Notes under the pieces: model-generated
The model's input: only the letters and a program-made list of their open reading frames with translations
What the model was told of the DNA's origin: nothing
Databases searched by the model: none
Assembly (NCBI RefSeq): GCF_900112775.1
Contig: NZ_FOYZ01000005.1
Coordinates: 186,001 to 250,000, forward strand
DNA from: Anaeromicropila populeti
GTDB taxonomy: Bacteria > Bacillota > Clostridia > Lachnospirales > Lachnospiraceae
Length of the DNA: 64,000 bases
Direction of reading: 5' to 3'
Made by a program: the position numbers and the translations under genes
Shown here: piece by piece, positions 35,426 to 44,190 of the stretch
Position numbering within the stretch: the first letter of the stretch is position 1
How the letters are laid out: the number at the start of each line of letters is the position of its first letter

Positions 35426-35884
35426 ATGAAACCAATAAAACGAAAAGTTGTCAAGGCAATCATCCAAACAGTATTAGGTTATGTAAAAAATATTTTTGTA
35501 ATCATTGTGAAAACATTCATTTATAGCCTTACCACGACAGTTATTGTTTCCGTCATGTATCAAAATGGTTGGTGGGTGCATGGGTTAGGGCAAGGAAAAG
35601 TTGATGAACAAGGCTTTTGGGCATTAGTATGGATTTTTTATCCTATCTATCTTGGGAGTTTGCTTATGGTAAGTTATTTGATGGGAAAACCTCAAAAAAT
35701 AATTTTTTGGAAACGAGAAAAAATATACCATGCATTATTAGCACATCCATGTGAACTTGATTTTCAATTGCTTAGTCAAAAAGAGCAGGACTTTGCAATT
35801 TCGTTAATTCAAGAACATCAAGTTAGTGAGGAACATTTTACAGAGGAACAAAAAAAGTTTTTAGAGTGGAGGATGTATGAATAG
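35426..35884 (+). CDS. Two-helix membrane protein
   Basis: 152 residues; ATG after AGGGGG. Two membrane segments (about 22-45 and 70-90) and a cytoplasmic helical tail. Unknown function; the last gene before an internal promoter. Confidence 0.55.
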   Translation: MKPIKRKVVKAIIQTVLGYVKNIFVIIVKTFIYSLTTTVIVSVMYQNGWWVHGLGQGKVDEQGFWALVWIFYPIYLGSLLMVSYLMGKPQKIIFWKREKIYHALLAHPCELDFQLLSQKEQDFAISLIQEHQVSEEHFTEEQKKFLEWRMYE

Positions 35885-35953
35885 TCGAATTCAGGAGATT
35901 TACATATATGTAAAGAAAGTAAATCAACAAGCTGAACCAATCAGTAAATTCAG

Positions 35954-35982
35954 TTGAGGTTTTACAAAATTACCGTTATAAT
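35954..35982 (+). promoter_or_regulatory. Promoter of the DUF4160 cassette
   Basis: TTGAGG (35954-35959), 17 bases, TATAAT (35977-35982), 25 bases before the gene at 36007. It gives the two-gene cassette its own transcript. Confidence 0.65.
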
Positions 35983-36006
35983 ATAGTCAAAGGAAGGTGA
36001 GCAAAT

Positions 36007-36279
36007 ATGATGTATCCATACATGACTTTAGCTGATGAAACAGAAATATTGCATTCGCAGCTTCTTACGGATGATAATGGAGAAAAAAGAGTGGTAGTAC
36101 ATTTTGAACGTCCAACAGAAACTGGGTTTGATATGGCAAGATGTTCGCTACCATCTTATCAATGGATTAAGCGAGACGGATTTACAGAGGAAGAGATTCA
36201 TAAATTTGAGATGATAGTAAAAAGCAATGCGCATTTGTTTTTTAAATATGCGGAGAATGGAGGAATCCAGATTGCCTAG
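36007..36279 (+). CDS. Partner protein of DUF4160
   Basis: 90 residues, ATG after AAAGGAAGGTGAG. Soluble, mixed alpha/beta (MMYPYMTLADETEI, HFERPTETGFDMARC). It regularly accompanies DUF4160 in Lachnospiraceae as I recall. Translationally coupled to the next gene (8-base overlap). Pair function unproven; a toxin-antitoxin arrangement is plausible. Confidence 0.65.
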   Translation: MMYPYMTLADETEILHSQLLTDDNGEKRVVVHFERPTETGFDMARCSLPSYQWIKRDGFTEEEIHKFEMIVKSNAHLFFKYAENGGIQIA

Positions 36280-36550
36280 TCTCTTTCAAATCGGAAGCTA
36301 TAAAGTGTTTTTTTGGTCAAATGAAAATAATGAACCAATTCATGTTCATATCAGTAAGGGAAAGCCAGCAGCGAATGCCACTAAAGTTTGGCTTACTTCT
36401 GGTGGGGGATGTGTTTTAGCAAATAACAATGGAAAAATTCCGCAGAAAGAGCTAAATGAATTGTTGGAAATTATAGCAGCCCAGTACTTTCTAATATGTA
36501 GTGAATGGAAAGAGCATTTTTGTACAGAGGAAATTGCTTATTATTGTTAA
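36272..36550 (+). CDS. DUF4160 protein
   Basis: 92 residues from TTG 36272 (GGAGG 8 bases upstream). LPSLFQIGSYKVFFWSNENNEPIHVHI is the DUF4160 signature. DUF4160 proteins are frequent in two-gene accessory cassettes, possibly toxin-antitoxin. A terminator follows, so the cassette is self-contained. Confidence 0.8.
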   Translation: MPSLFQIGSYKVFFWSNENNEPIHVHISKGKPAANATKVWLTSGGGCVLANNNGKIPQKELNELLEIIAAQYFLICSEWKEHFCTEEIAYYC

Positions 36551-36572
36551 AAAATATATATTGAATCACAAA

Positions 36573-36606
36573 GCTACCAATACATAATAGGTTGGTAGTT
36601 TTTTTA
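36573..36606 (+). terminator. Terminator of the DUF4160 cassette
   Basis: CTACCAA (36574-36580) pairs with TTGGTAG (36592-36598), followed by seven T. Confidence 0.85.
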
Positions 36607-36811
36607 TGCCTAAAATGCAAGGAAGGAGGTGATTAGTTACCTTGTAATTAGCAGCAAACTTAAATCAAGATCAATAGGTTAAGAGCAAATAAGATAGAGC
36701 AATCTGTCTTATTTTTTTATAGTTCGGAAAGGAGGCGGTAGGAAAAAATAAAAGATTTTTACCCAAGAACCTATAATAACAGACAAAAGAAAACAACTGG
36801 AGGTATACATA
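36607..36811 (+). promoter_or_regulatory. Leader region with hairpin before the mobilisation operon
   Basis: About 200 bases with no gene. AATAAGATAG (36688-36697) pairs with CTGTCTTATT (36704-36713) followed by T7, an intrinsic terminator or attenuator. Two good ribosome sites (GGAGGTGATTAG near 36626 and AAAGGAGGCGG near 36729) have no long frame behind them. It may contain a promoter or the transfer origin; no nick-site motif was recognised. Confidence 0.4.
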
Positions 36812-37864
36812 ATGAACTATGAAACATTCAAAGCAATTGTAGCAGACAGAATAAAGGATTTTCTACCAGAGCAGTATGGTGACTATGAAATCAGGATTCA
36901 ATCCGTTCGCAAGGTGAACCAAAAGCTGGACAGCTTGTCACTGGTGCCACCAGAAGGAAAAAGAGCGGCAGTACCTTCTCTTTACTTAAATGAACTATAC
37001 GAAGAGTATCTGACTGGTGGTGATTTAAACAAGGTATTGTTACATACAGCTGAAACAATAGAAAAGGGCTTTCAACAGGCAAAAACAATGGGATTAGGAG
37101 AAATGGATTTGCGAAAGCCAGAGGAACATCTTGTGATGATGTTGGTCAATACAGAGCAGAATAAGCAACTGTTGAAAGAGGTACCCAATCAGCCCTATCA
37201 GGATTTGTCGATAATTTACCGCTGGGTAGTGAACAGCACCCTGGAGGGGATGTCCAGCTTTATTGTAACAAATCAACTAATGGAGCAGCTTGAGTTATCT
37301 CAAAAGCAGATACAACAGATGGCAGTAGAAAATACAAAAAGGATGTTTCCTCCGACAGTAAGAACGATGGAAGAAGTCATTGTTGGCATGATAGCAGAGG
37401 AAGGAATGCCAGAAGAATTGGAACAGGTGATGAGCAATGAAGATAGCAGTATGTATGTGATATCCAATGCACAAGGCATAAATGGTGCAGTCAGTATGTT
37501 ATATGAAGAAACATTGCACAAGGTAGCAGAAAAAATAGGCGGAGACATTTATATATTGCCCTCAAGTACCCATGAAGTCCTTGCGGTTCCAGCAGGTGGA
37601 GATCCAAATGAATTAGCAGAAATGGTAAGAGGTATCAATCAGACTCAAGTAGCGATAGAAGAACAGTTATCCAACCAGGTATATTACTACGACAAAGATT
37701 TACGGACACTTTCCCTAGCTACGGATACACCATATAAAGAACTTTCCAGACAGGAAAATGAAGCAATCAACGCTATGAAAATGGAAGAAGCAAGCAGGGC
37801 AAATTGGGAACGGCTGCTTTCTGTGGATGCAGAGCCAGAGGATGAGTGGGAACTAGAATTATAA
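36812..37864 (+). CDS. DUF5688 protein
   Basis: 350 residues, soluble, mostly helical then alpha/beta (MYVISNAQGINGAVSMLYEE, GGDIYILPSSTHEVLAVP). I recognise it as DUF5688, a family common in ICEs of Clostridia. ATG after TGGAGG. First gene of the mobilisation operon; function unknown. Confidence 0.75.
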   Translation: MNYETFKAIVADRIKDFLPEQYGDYEIRIQSVRKVNQKLDSLSLVPPEGKRAAVPSLYLNELYEEYLTGGDLNKVLLHTAETIEKGFQQAKTMGLGEMDLRKPEEHLVMMLVNTEQNKQLLKEVPNQPYQDLSIIYRWVVNSTLEGMSSFIVTNQLMEQLELSQKQIQQMAVENTKRMFPPTVRTMEEVIVGMIAEEGMPEELEQVMSNEDSSMYVISNAQGINGAVSMLYEETLHKVAEKIGGDIYILPSSTHEVLAVPAGGDPNELAEMVRGINQTQVAIEEQLSNQVYYYDKDLRTLSLATDTPYKELSRQENEAINAMKMEEASRANWERLLSVDAEPEDEWELEL

Positions 37865-37882
37865 ATACAAATGGAGTGGAGG

Positions 37883-38056
37883 ATGAAGAAATTGGGTAAG
37901 CAAAGAGCAATTCGGCCAACAAGGAGGCAAAAAGAAATCATAGAAAACAATCATTTAATTTCAGCCAATTGGCTTGTGGTATCCGAGCAGGATGATTGTA
38001 TGTTATTAGAGAGTAAAAAGAATGGAAGAACTAGAAAAATAAATAAAGTATCCTAA
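37883..38056 (+). CDS. DUF6906-like small protein
   Basis: 57 residues; ATG 37883 with GGAG 6 bases upstream. The RPTRRQKEIIENNHLISANWLVV pattern matches the DUF6906 small-protein family in mobile elements. Basic, possibly nucleic-acid binding. Confidence 0.6.
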   Translation: MKKLGKQRAIRPTRRQKEIIENNHLISANWLVVSEQDDCMLLESKKNGRTRKINKVS

Positions 38057-38090
38057 GAACTTGAAAATGGATTGTCAGGGAGGTGATGGA

Positions 38091-38384
38091 TTGCAGGAAA
38101 ATACGAAAGAACTTTTTCAAAATGTAATTCGTATGTCTAACGTGGAACTGGAGGAAGAGTATAAGCAGATTGCAGCATTTAATCATGTATTTCTTGGAGC
38201 AAAGGAAAGTCTGGATAGTTCGTCAGGCTTTTCTTTTTGCATTGTGGAAAAAGATTCTGAAGGAAATACTATTTTCTACCATTGCACAGAGGAGTTTCAA
38301 AATGCAAATACGTGTTTTTTACTTCGGTCTAATCTGGCATTGCCCAGGGAAATGGAATATGAATATGAGCAGGAACCTGGATAG
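38091..38384 (+). CDS. Small ICE protein
   Basis: 97 residues from TTG 38091 with GGGAGG 7 bases upstream. Beta-rich middle (SFCIVEKDSEGNTIFYHC) and acidic C terminus (EYEYEQEPG). Not recognised. Confidence 0.5.
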   Translation: MQENTKELFQNVIRMSNVELEEEYKQIAAFNHVFLGAKESLDSSSGFSFCIVEKDSEGNTIFYHCTEEFQNANTCFLLRSNLALPREMEYEYEQEPG

Positions 38385-38395
38385 AGGGAGTGATT

Positions 38396-38881
38396 ATGAA
38401 AACCAAGAAAATTAGTGTCCGGGTAACAGAGAAGGAGAAGCAGTATTTAAAGGATAAGGCAGCACAAGCGGGATATGAGACAGAAAGTGAATATATTCTT
38501 TTCTGTTGCTTTGGTCATCCTCCAACTGTTATAGCCAAGGAACTTCTGGTTGCTTGTTCAAATGGCAAAACATCAAAACGGATAGAAGTTCGAGTGACAG
38601 AAGAGGAAAAGAAAGCGATCTTAGAAAAAGCAGCACAAGCAAACATGAAAGAAAGCAGATACATCCGTAACTGTTGCCTGGGAAAAGAAATTGTTGTAAT
38701 AGAAGACCTAAAAGGATTTGCAAGAGAGCTGAATAAGGTTGGCACGAACCTGAACCAGATAGCCAGACTTTGTAATGAGGGGTTGATACAATGCCCTGAT
38801 ATAGTAGAGACAAAGGAGGAACTAAAGAAAATCTATCAGGAATTGATCAAATTGAATAAGAAAACACAGCCAAGCAGGTGA
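38396..38881 (+). CDS. mobC: MobC-like relaxosome protein with two ribbon-helix-helix units
   Basis: 161 residues, ATG 38396 after GGGAG. Two homologous units, residues about 4-42 (KKISVRVTEKEKQYLKDKAAQAG) and 60-97 (KRIEVRVTEEEKKAILEKAAQAN), each read as a ribbon-helix-helix DNA-binding fold. They are followed by the MobC hallmark LNKVGTNLNQIARLCN. MobC proteins bind near the transfer origin and help the relaxase open it. It is 4 bases from the relaxase gene. Confidence 0.85.
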   Translation: MKTKKISVRVTEKEKQYLKDKAAQAGYETESEYILFCCFGHPPTVIAKELLVACSNGKTSKRIEVRVTEEEKKAILEKAAQANMKESRYIRNCCLGKEIVVIEDLKGFARELNKVGTNLNQIARLCNEGLIQCPDIVETKEELKKIYQELIKLNKKTQPSR

Positions 38882-38885
38882 TGAA

Positions 38886-39914
38886 ATGGCGATTGTGGAG
38901 TTTATTGATGGCAAGAAAAATAAAAATGGGCAAAAGATTACCTATAAGTCACTGGCAAGTGTAAAGAGGTTAATCCATTACATCTTGCGAGAGGACAAGA
39001 CCAATGAAAACTTGATGGGAGGTGTCTATTGTAATTACAATACGGCATACGATGAATTTGTCCTTACCAAGTCCAACTATAACAAATGCCCCAAAACAGA
39101 AGGTGAGATAACGGATAATAGACAAGCAATTCATTTGGTGCAAAGCTTTGACAAAGGAGAAATTACGTCAGAGCTTGCTAAGAAAATTGCAGATGAGTTT
39201 ATTCAGCATAACGAGTTTGAAGGGTTTCAAATCGTATATGCAGTGCATACCGATAGGGAACATATTCATACGCATTACGTCATTAACAGTGTCAATTACG
39301 AAACAGGGTACCATTGGCATAAACCAAAGGATATCATTCCAGCTTTGCAAAAATGGAATGATGAGCTTTGCCAGAAATATGAATTATCTATTACCCAAAA
39401 GAAAAAGGAACATGTTAAATCTGGAGAGTACCGGGCAGGACAGCAAGGACGCAGCTGGAAAGCCGAGACGCTCCATGCAGGGCTAGCAGTGAAGCAGGTT
39501 GCACAAAACAAAGAAGAATTTATTTCTCTGATGGGGCAGTTGGGGTACAAAATCCGTTGGGAAGATAGCCGTAAGGATATTACCTTTACAACTCCAAATG
39601 GAAAAAAGATTAATAGTGACAAGCTCGGGTTTCCCAAGAAAAATTATTTGCCACTGACTAAGGAAGCCTTAGAAAAGCAATTTGCCCTCAACCGCCAAAT
39701 AGAACAAAATAAAAACCTAAGTGTAGTAAGAGAACACCAACAGTTGAAGCAATCCTTATTGCAATTTGCAAATCAAATTGCAAAAGATAATGCATATAAT
39801 GAGTATCCTTTTCAGAGACAGTGGCATGGTAACAAGCTAGAAGGTGAGGCATTAAGAGAGTGGTTACATGAACAGGCAAAAGGCCAGGGCTTTAACTGGG
39901 AACAAGAATATTAG
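38886..39914 (+). CDS. Relaxase (MobP/MobA type)
   Basis: 342 residues. The relaxase three-His motif is HTDREHIHTHYVINSV at about residues 120-135. The catalytic Tyr was not assigned. The N-terminal MAIVEFIDGKKNKNGQKITYKSL start and the basic C-terminal half fit Relaxase/MobA-VirD2 proteins of Firmicutes. It nicks the transfer origin and stays bound to the 5' end of the transferred strand. Next to mobC and upstream of virD4. Confidence 0.9.
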   Translation: MAIVEFIDGKKNKNGQKITYKSLASVKRLIHYILREDKTNENLMGGVYCNYNTAYDEFVLTKSNYNKCPKTEGEITDNRQAIHLVQSFDKGEITSELAKKIADEFIQHNEFEGFQIVYAVHTDREHIHTHYVINSVNYETGYHWHKPKDIIPALQKWNDELCQKYELSITQKKKEHVKSGEYRAGQQGRSWKAETLHAGLAVKQVAQNKEEFISLMGQLGYKIRWEDSRKDITFTTPNGKKINSDKLGFPKKNYLPLTKEALEKQFALNRQIEQNKNLSVVREHQQLKQSLLQFANQIAKDNAYNEYPFQRQWHGNKLEGEALREWLHEQAKGQGFNWEQEY

Positions 39915-39929
39915 AAACGAGGTGAAAAG

Positions 39930-40364
39930 ATGATACTAACCGATCATTTTGGAAAAAAAGTAAATGCGGAACATTTTACTCTAGAAGTATCAAAAGGATT
40001 TATAGAAGGAGAAAGCGGATTACAAACTATCATTTCCCTACAGGGAACCCATCATTATTTCAAAGAAGCTCCCAATGGAGAAATTGGAATTGTAAAGGAT
40101 AAAAGAGCTCTACTGGAACGAATGACATGTAATGACAAAAATATTAATCTGCTGTTAGACCGAAAGGAACAGCTCAACAAAGAAGTGACAGCAATAAAAA
40201 GAGAATTAAAATTAGCAATAGGGACTCCCTTACAGTATGGTCCATGTGAGTATCTTAAGAAAGAACAAAGTTGGCTCATAGAAAACGGCTACCGTTTTCG
40301 GGAAGAAGATGAATTTGACTTTCATAAATGGAATACAGAACCAGAACAGGAACCAGAGCCATGA
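39930..40364 (+). CDS. Unknown protein between relaxase and VirD4
   Basis: 144 residues, ATG after GAGGTG. Soluble; a beta-rich first half and a charged coiled-coil-like second half ending in an acidic Pro-Glu tail. The last codons overlap virD4 by 4 bases (ATGA). Possibly a relaxosome accessory. Confidence 0.6.
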   Translation: MILTDHFGKKVNAEHFTLEVSKGFIEGESGLQTIISLQGTHHYFKEAPNGEIGIVKDKRALLERMTCNDKNINLLLDRKEQLNKEVTAIKRELKLAIGTPLQYGPCEYLKKEQSWLIENGYRFREEDEFDFHKWNTEPEQEPEP

Positions 40365-42358
40365 AAAAAAAGGTAGTCACGGTTCTTTTTATTACGTTAG
40401 CAGGTACTTTATTTGCTTTATACTATTTTGCTATTTTAGACAGCTCGCTTCGAAAAACAGTACTAGATTCTTATATGCCAGGATACATAATCAAATACAA
40501 TGCCAGAAGTCCAAATGCTGCTAAGCTATATGGACTTTCTTTTAGTATTGGAATCTTTTTAAGTACAATGAGCCTGTTTTGGAATAGACAGAATTACAAG
40601 AGCGAACAAATAAGAGTGACAAATAGAATAAGCACACCAGCTCCGGCAGGAGAAGGACAATGTGGGACGGCAAGATGGTTAGATAAATCAGAATTTAAAA
40701 CATCCTTTGAACATTTTGAATTGGATCTATTACCTTTTGAACAGTGGATGAAGCATAACCTGGATGATATCAAAGGAAAGGAAGAGGGCAAATATCTGGC
40801 GGAGGTATCCATAGAAAACGGTGGTGTTGTACTGGGAAAAAATGATTTGAGAAAGAATAGAGAGTTAATCTATTTTAATGGGGATGACTCACATATACAA
40901 GTCATTGGGGCAACACGATCTGGAAAAGGACGTACGGTTGTAATTCAATCTATTTGCACCATTGGATTATCAGGAGAAAGTCTTGTGATCACAGATCCAA
41001 AAGGGGAACTGTATTGCTACACTAGTTACTTCCTAAAAAATTTAGGGTATGAAATCGTAACCATTGATTTCAAAAATCCTAAAAAAAGTACCCATTATAA
41101 TTATTTACAATCCATTATTGATAGTGTAAATGCAGGAAATATTCCAGAAGCAATTGATTTTACATGGGATTTGACTGCTCAGTTGGTAGGAGAAGCAAAA
41201 GGTGAGAAACTTTGGAATAATGGTGAAGCATCCATTATAGCAGCTAGTATTATGGCTGTTGTATATGATAACAGACATCCAGAAAATCAGAAGTATCAGA
41301 ACTTGACTAATGTATTCTATTTTATCTCACAGATGTGTACACCGATAGCAGTAGGAAAAGCGATGATAGTTCCACTCAATCAATATATGAAGGATTTGCC
41401 AGAAGAACATCCCTCAAAGGGTTTATTATCCGTGGGTGAAATTGCTCCCTCCAAAACAAGGGGAAGTTTTTACACGTCAGCGTTGATGACGCTGCGTTTG
41501 TTTTCAAGTCCTTATATTGCAGAAATGACATCAAAAACAGATTATAACACCGCTGACATAGGCAATAAGAAAATGGCTGTTTTTATCATCCTCCCAGATG
41601 ACAGAAGTACGTATTACGAACTTGCAACATTATATGTGGCACAGCAATATCAGTTTCTAAGTAAAGCAGCCGATCAGAATGGAGGACGTTTAGAAAAGAG
41701 GGTCAACTATATATTAGACGAATTTGGAAATTTTGCAAAAATATCATCCTTTATGAGTATGATGACAGTAGGAGCGGGAAAAGGTATGAGGTTCAGCATT
41801 TTTCTTCAGGATATGGCTCAGCTGGATGCAAAATATGAAAAAGAAAATGCAAAAACCATAAGAGGAAATTGCGATACATGGATTTACTTAAAGTCAAACG
41901 ATCCGGATTTAAATGATTTAATGGCAAGAAAACTTGGAAAGTATACTATCTCAACGTATTCTTTAAGTTCGTCTAATCAAAGGTATGTAAACCCTTCTAC
42001 CAGTAACAATGTAAGTCTGATGGCAAGAGATTTACTGACAGCAGATGAAATTGGCAGGATTAGAAGACCGTACACGTTAGTTACCAGCACCAACGATCCA
42101 GCAATCTTCTATGCACCTGATTTATGTTCCTGGCATTTTAATAAAATACTGGGATTAGGTAGTAAAAAGCACAATCAGAAGATTATGGCAGAGAGGGAAA
42201 AGCTGAGACTAGAGAGAACGATTGATGCGAAGATTGCGCTATGGGGTATATGGAATGAGTATAAATCCAGTATACAAAGGGAGCAGGAAGAAACTCAAAA
42301 AAAGAATTTTGAGGATGCTGTTATAAAACAAATGATGGAATCAGGCGGACTATTTTAG
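40361..42358 (+). CDS. virD4: VirD4-type coupling protein
   Basis: 665 residues. Two N-terminal membrane helices (about 5-25 and 55-75), then the motor: Walker A GATRSGKGR at about 183-191, VITDPKGELY, a Walker B-like YILDEFGNFAKI, and FSIFLQDMAQLDAKY. Coupling proteins hand the relaxase-DNA complex to the type IV secretion channel. Start ATG 40361 overlaps the previous stop. Confidence 0.93.
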   Translation: MKKKVVTVLFITLAGTLFALYYFAILDSSLRKTVLDSYMPGYIIKYNARSPNAAKLYGLSFSIGIFLSTMSLFWNRQNYKSEQIRVTNRISTPAPAGEGQCGTARWLDKSEFKTSFEHFELDLLPFEQWMKHNLDDIKGKEEGKYLAEVSIENGGVVLGKNDLRKNRELIYFNGDDSHIQVIGATRSGKGRTVVIQSICTIGLSGESLVITDPKGELYCYTSYFLKNLGYEIVTIDFKNPKKSTHYNYLQSIIDSVNAGNIPEAIDFTWDLTAQLVGEAKGEKLWNNGEASIIAASIMAVVYDNRHPENQKYQNLTNVFYFISQMCTPIAVGKAMIVPLNQYMKDLPEEHPSKGLLSVGEIAPSKTRGSFYTSALMTLRLFSSPYIAEMTSKTDYNTADIGNKKMAVFIILPDDRSTYYELATLYVAQQYQFLSKAADQNGGRLEKRVNYILDEFGNFAKISSFMSMMTVGAGKGMRFSIFLQDMAQLDAKYEKENAKTIRGNCDTWIYLKSNDPDLNDLMARKLGKYTISTYSLSSSNQRYVNPSTSNNVSLMARDLLTADEIGRIRRPYTLVTSTNDPAIFYAPDLCSWHFNKILGLGSKKHNQKIMAEREKLRLERTIDAKIALWGIWNEYKSSIQREQEETQKKNFEDAVIKQMMESGGLF

Positions 42359-42375
42359 AAAAAAGGAGAGCATAA

Positions 42376-42468
42376 ATGCGTAAAAAGAAAATAAGGTATC
42401 CCCCAAGTCTTTCTGAAAAAATAAAATCAATGATAAGGAGTGAAAAAAGAAAAAATGAAATTAAATAA
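42376..42468 (+). CDS. Very small basic protein
   Basis: 30 residues, ATG behind AAAAGGAGAG; basic (MRKKKIRYPPSL). It overlaps the next gene by 14 bases. Possibly a translational-coupling leader. Confidence 0.4.
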   Translation: MRKKKIRYPPSLSEKIKSMIRSEKRKNEIK

Positions 42469-42823
42469 CAGAATAGCAAAATTGGTAAAAAAAGCAGCCG
42501 TAATCTATTATATGGCTGCTTTCACTTTTTCTAAAACGTATGTAGTAAAAGCAGAGGGTGAAGCGAGTGAAGGAGGCGGATTCAAAAGCAGTAAACTTGC
42601 CACAGGAACTGTTAATCTAATCAATGATTTATCAAACTGGCTTTTAATCTTAGTTCCAAGCATCGGACTAACCTGTGCCCTTTATTTTTTTATCCGGAAA
42701 AGTGCGGCAAATGAACAAGAGCAGCACCAGTGGGACAAACGATTGAAAATTACATTTGGATGCATAGTAGGAGGTACGGTAGCATCCGCAATGATTAGCA
42801 CCATAACAGGTTATTACAAATAA
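42455..42823 (+). CDS. Secreted two-helix membrane protein, VirB2-like
   Basis: 122 residues. A signal-peptide-like N terminus (to about 33, ending in VKAEG), a Gly-rich linker and two membrane helices (about 62-80 and 101-120). This layout and place between virD4 and the VirB6-like gene fit a VirB2/pilin-type or channel subunit. The start could be GTG 42440, which lies inside its own ribosome site, or ATG 42455. Confidence 0.6.
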   Translation: MKLNNRIAKLVKKAAVIYYMAAFTFSKTYVVKAEGEASEGGGFKSSKLATGTVNLINDLSNWLLILVPSIGLTCALYFFIRKSAANEQEQHQWDKRLKITFGCIVGGTVASAMISTITGYYK

Positions 42824-42849
42824 TTGAATGAAAGTGGAGGAATTAGAAA

Positions 42850-43098
42850 ATGAAAAAGAATAGCGATAGAGTAAATGAATGGGTAGTAACCATTCAGAGT
42901 AAGGCTATGAGTCAGATGAAGAAGGTAATGGGAAAATTACAGGAATCAGATGGAAACTTTGTGGAAGAGGCACTGAAATATGTAATTGCAATTGTAATTG
43001 GAGGGGTGCTTCTCACTGGTCTTTGTAGAATTTTTAATGTTAACATTTTAAAAGGACTGGAAGATGGGGTAAATAATTTGTTTAATTATAAAGCGTAG
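42850..43098 (+). CDS. Flp-pilin-like small protein (DUF6133-like)
   Basis: 82 residues, ATG after GTGGAGG. A charged N-terminal leader of about 35 residues ends in SDG, followed by NFVEE and a 20-residue hydrophobic helix (YVIAIVIGGVLLTGL). Cleavage after Gly with Glu at +5 is the type IV prepilin rule, so this is my candidate substrate of the prepilin peptidase at 44514 and major pilin of the ICE Tad locus. It also resembles DUF6133 of ICE transfer operons. Confidence 0.6.
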   Translation: MKKNSDRVNEWVVTIQSKAMSQMKKVMGKLQESDGNFVEEALKYVIAIVIGGVLLTGLCRIFNVNILKGLEDGVNNLFNYKA

Positions 43099-43107
43099 GA
43101 ATCGAGT

Positions 43108-43956
43108 ATGGATTTAAAAGATATCTTTATAGACGGATTAAAGGGAGTTTTAAGTGATTTAATGAATGATGCACTGGGAGAATTCGATTCCGTTTTGGGA
43201 GACATCGTTTCGATTGCCCTAAAAGCAGAGACTTATATGAAAAGCAACATGGGAATGAGCTTTGATGAGTTTTATGCCGTTATGTATCTGTTTGGGATTT
43301 ACCTGATTATCCTTAAATTTTTAAAGAAAGGCTTTAATACCTATGTCTTGTGGGTAGATGGAGATCCCGATATGGAACCGCTCACTATGTGTATCAGCTT
43401 TTTTAAAGCTATGGTCATTGCCATTTCGTTTGCCACCTTATTTGATGTGGGAGTGAATATTGCAGAGGATATGATTGACCGTTTATTAAACAGTCTGAAC
43501 AATGCAAATGTAACAATTGATGCAAAACTGGCTCCTAGTGCAGTAATAGGTTTAACAAAAGGCGGACTTTTTATGGTGATAATGGCTGCTGTATATTTAA
43601 TCCTGTATATAATGCTCTGGATACAGTTTATCAAGAGAGGTCTGGAATTGTTTGTTCTGAAGGCGGGCATGCCCATTGCCTGCGCAGGATTAATGGATTC
43701 GGATGGAGGCGTATTCAAAGTATATGTGAAAAAAATTGTCCAAGAGCTTCTAACCGTTTTGGTCCAGATCTTATTTCTGAAATTTTCACTGGTATTCATG
43801 CTAAATAAGCATGTCATGTTTGGAATTGCTGCTATTAGCTTTGCAACAAAGGCACCACAATTTTTATCTGAATTTATTATGATGTCCTCAGGAGGAGGGG
43901 GAGGAATGGGAAAGATTTCCCAGGCATCTATGATAATCAGAAATTTTAGAAAGTAA
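43108..43956 (+). CDS. VirB6/TrbL-like channel protein
   Basis: 282 residues, about six membrane helices (from about 62 onward), a Gly-rich C terminus (SSGGGGGMGKIS). Size, topology and position match TrbL/VirB6-type inner-membrane channel subunits of Gram-positive type IV secretion. Confidence 0.75.
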   Translation: MDLKDIFIDGLKGVLSDLMNDALGEFDSVLGDIVSIALKAETYMKSNMGMSFDEFYAVMYLFGIYLIILKFLKKGFNTYVLWVDGDPDMEPLTMCISFFKAMVIAISFATLFDVGVNIAEDMIDRLLNSLNNANVTIDAKLAPSAVIGLTKGGLFMVIMAAVYLILYIMLWIQFIKRGLELFVLKAGMPIACAGLMDSDGGVFKVYVKKIVQELLTVLVQILFLKFSLVFMLNKHVMFGIAAISFATKAPQFLSEFIMMSSGGGGGMGKISQASMIIRNFRK

Positions 43957-43967
43957 GAGAGGTAGAA

Positions 43968-44177
43968 ATGGATACCTTACAAGAAGTAATAAACTATTTA
44001 ATTGAACTTGCCGATGCAGGAGCTTTAGCCAGAATACTGTACTGTTTCATCCGGATTAAAATAAATCCAGATGAGGCAAGTGCCTATTTAAAAAGAATAA
44101 AGCACGCCATATGGTTTGTGCTTCTAGCCAATATGGTTTGGACATTCAAGATTTTAGCAGAAAGCTATTATAAGTAG
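43968..44177 (+). CDS. Small transfer-operon membrane protein
   Basis: 69 residues, ATG after GAGAGG. One or two hydrophobic segments (about 18-30 and 46-62). Proteins of this form sit between VirB6-like and VirB3/PrgI-like genes in Clostridial ICEs. Exact role unknown. Confidence 0.6.
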   Translation: MDTLQEVINYLIELADAGALARILYCFIRIKINPDEASAYLKRIKHAIWFVLLANMVWTFKILAESYYK

Positions 44178-44190
44178 AGGTGAAACATAA

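Noticed and set aside
36607-36811. Transfer origin
   Set aside because: The position in front of the mobilisation operon fits, but the only clear hairpin ends in T7 like a terminator and no nick-site consensus was recognised.
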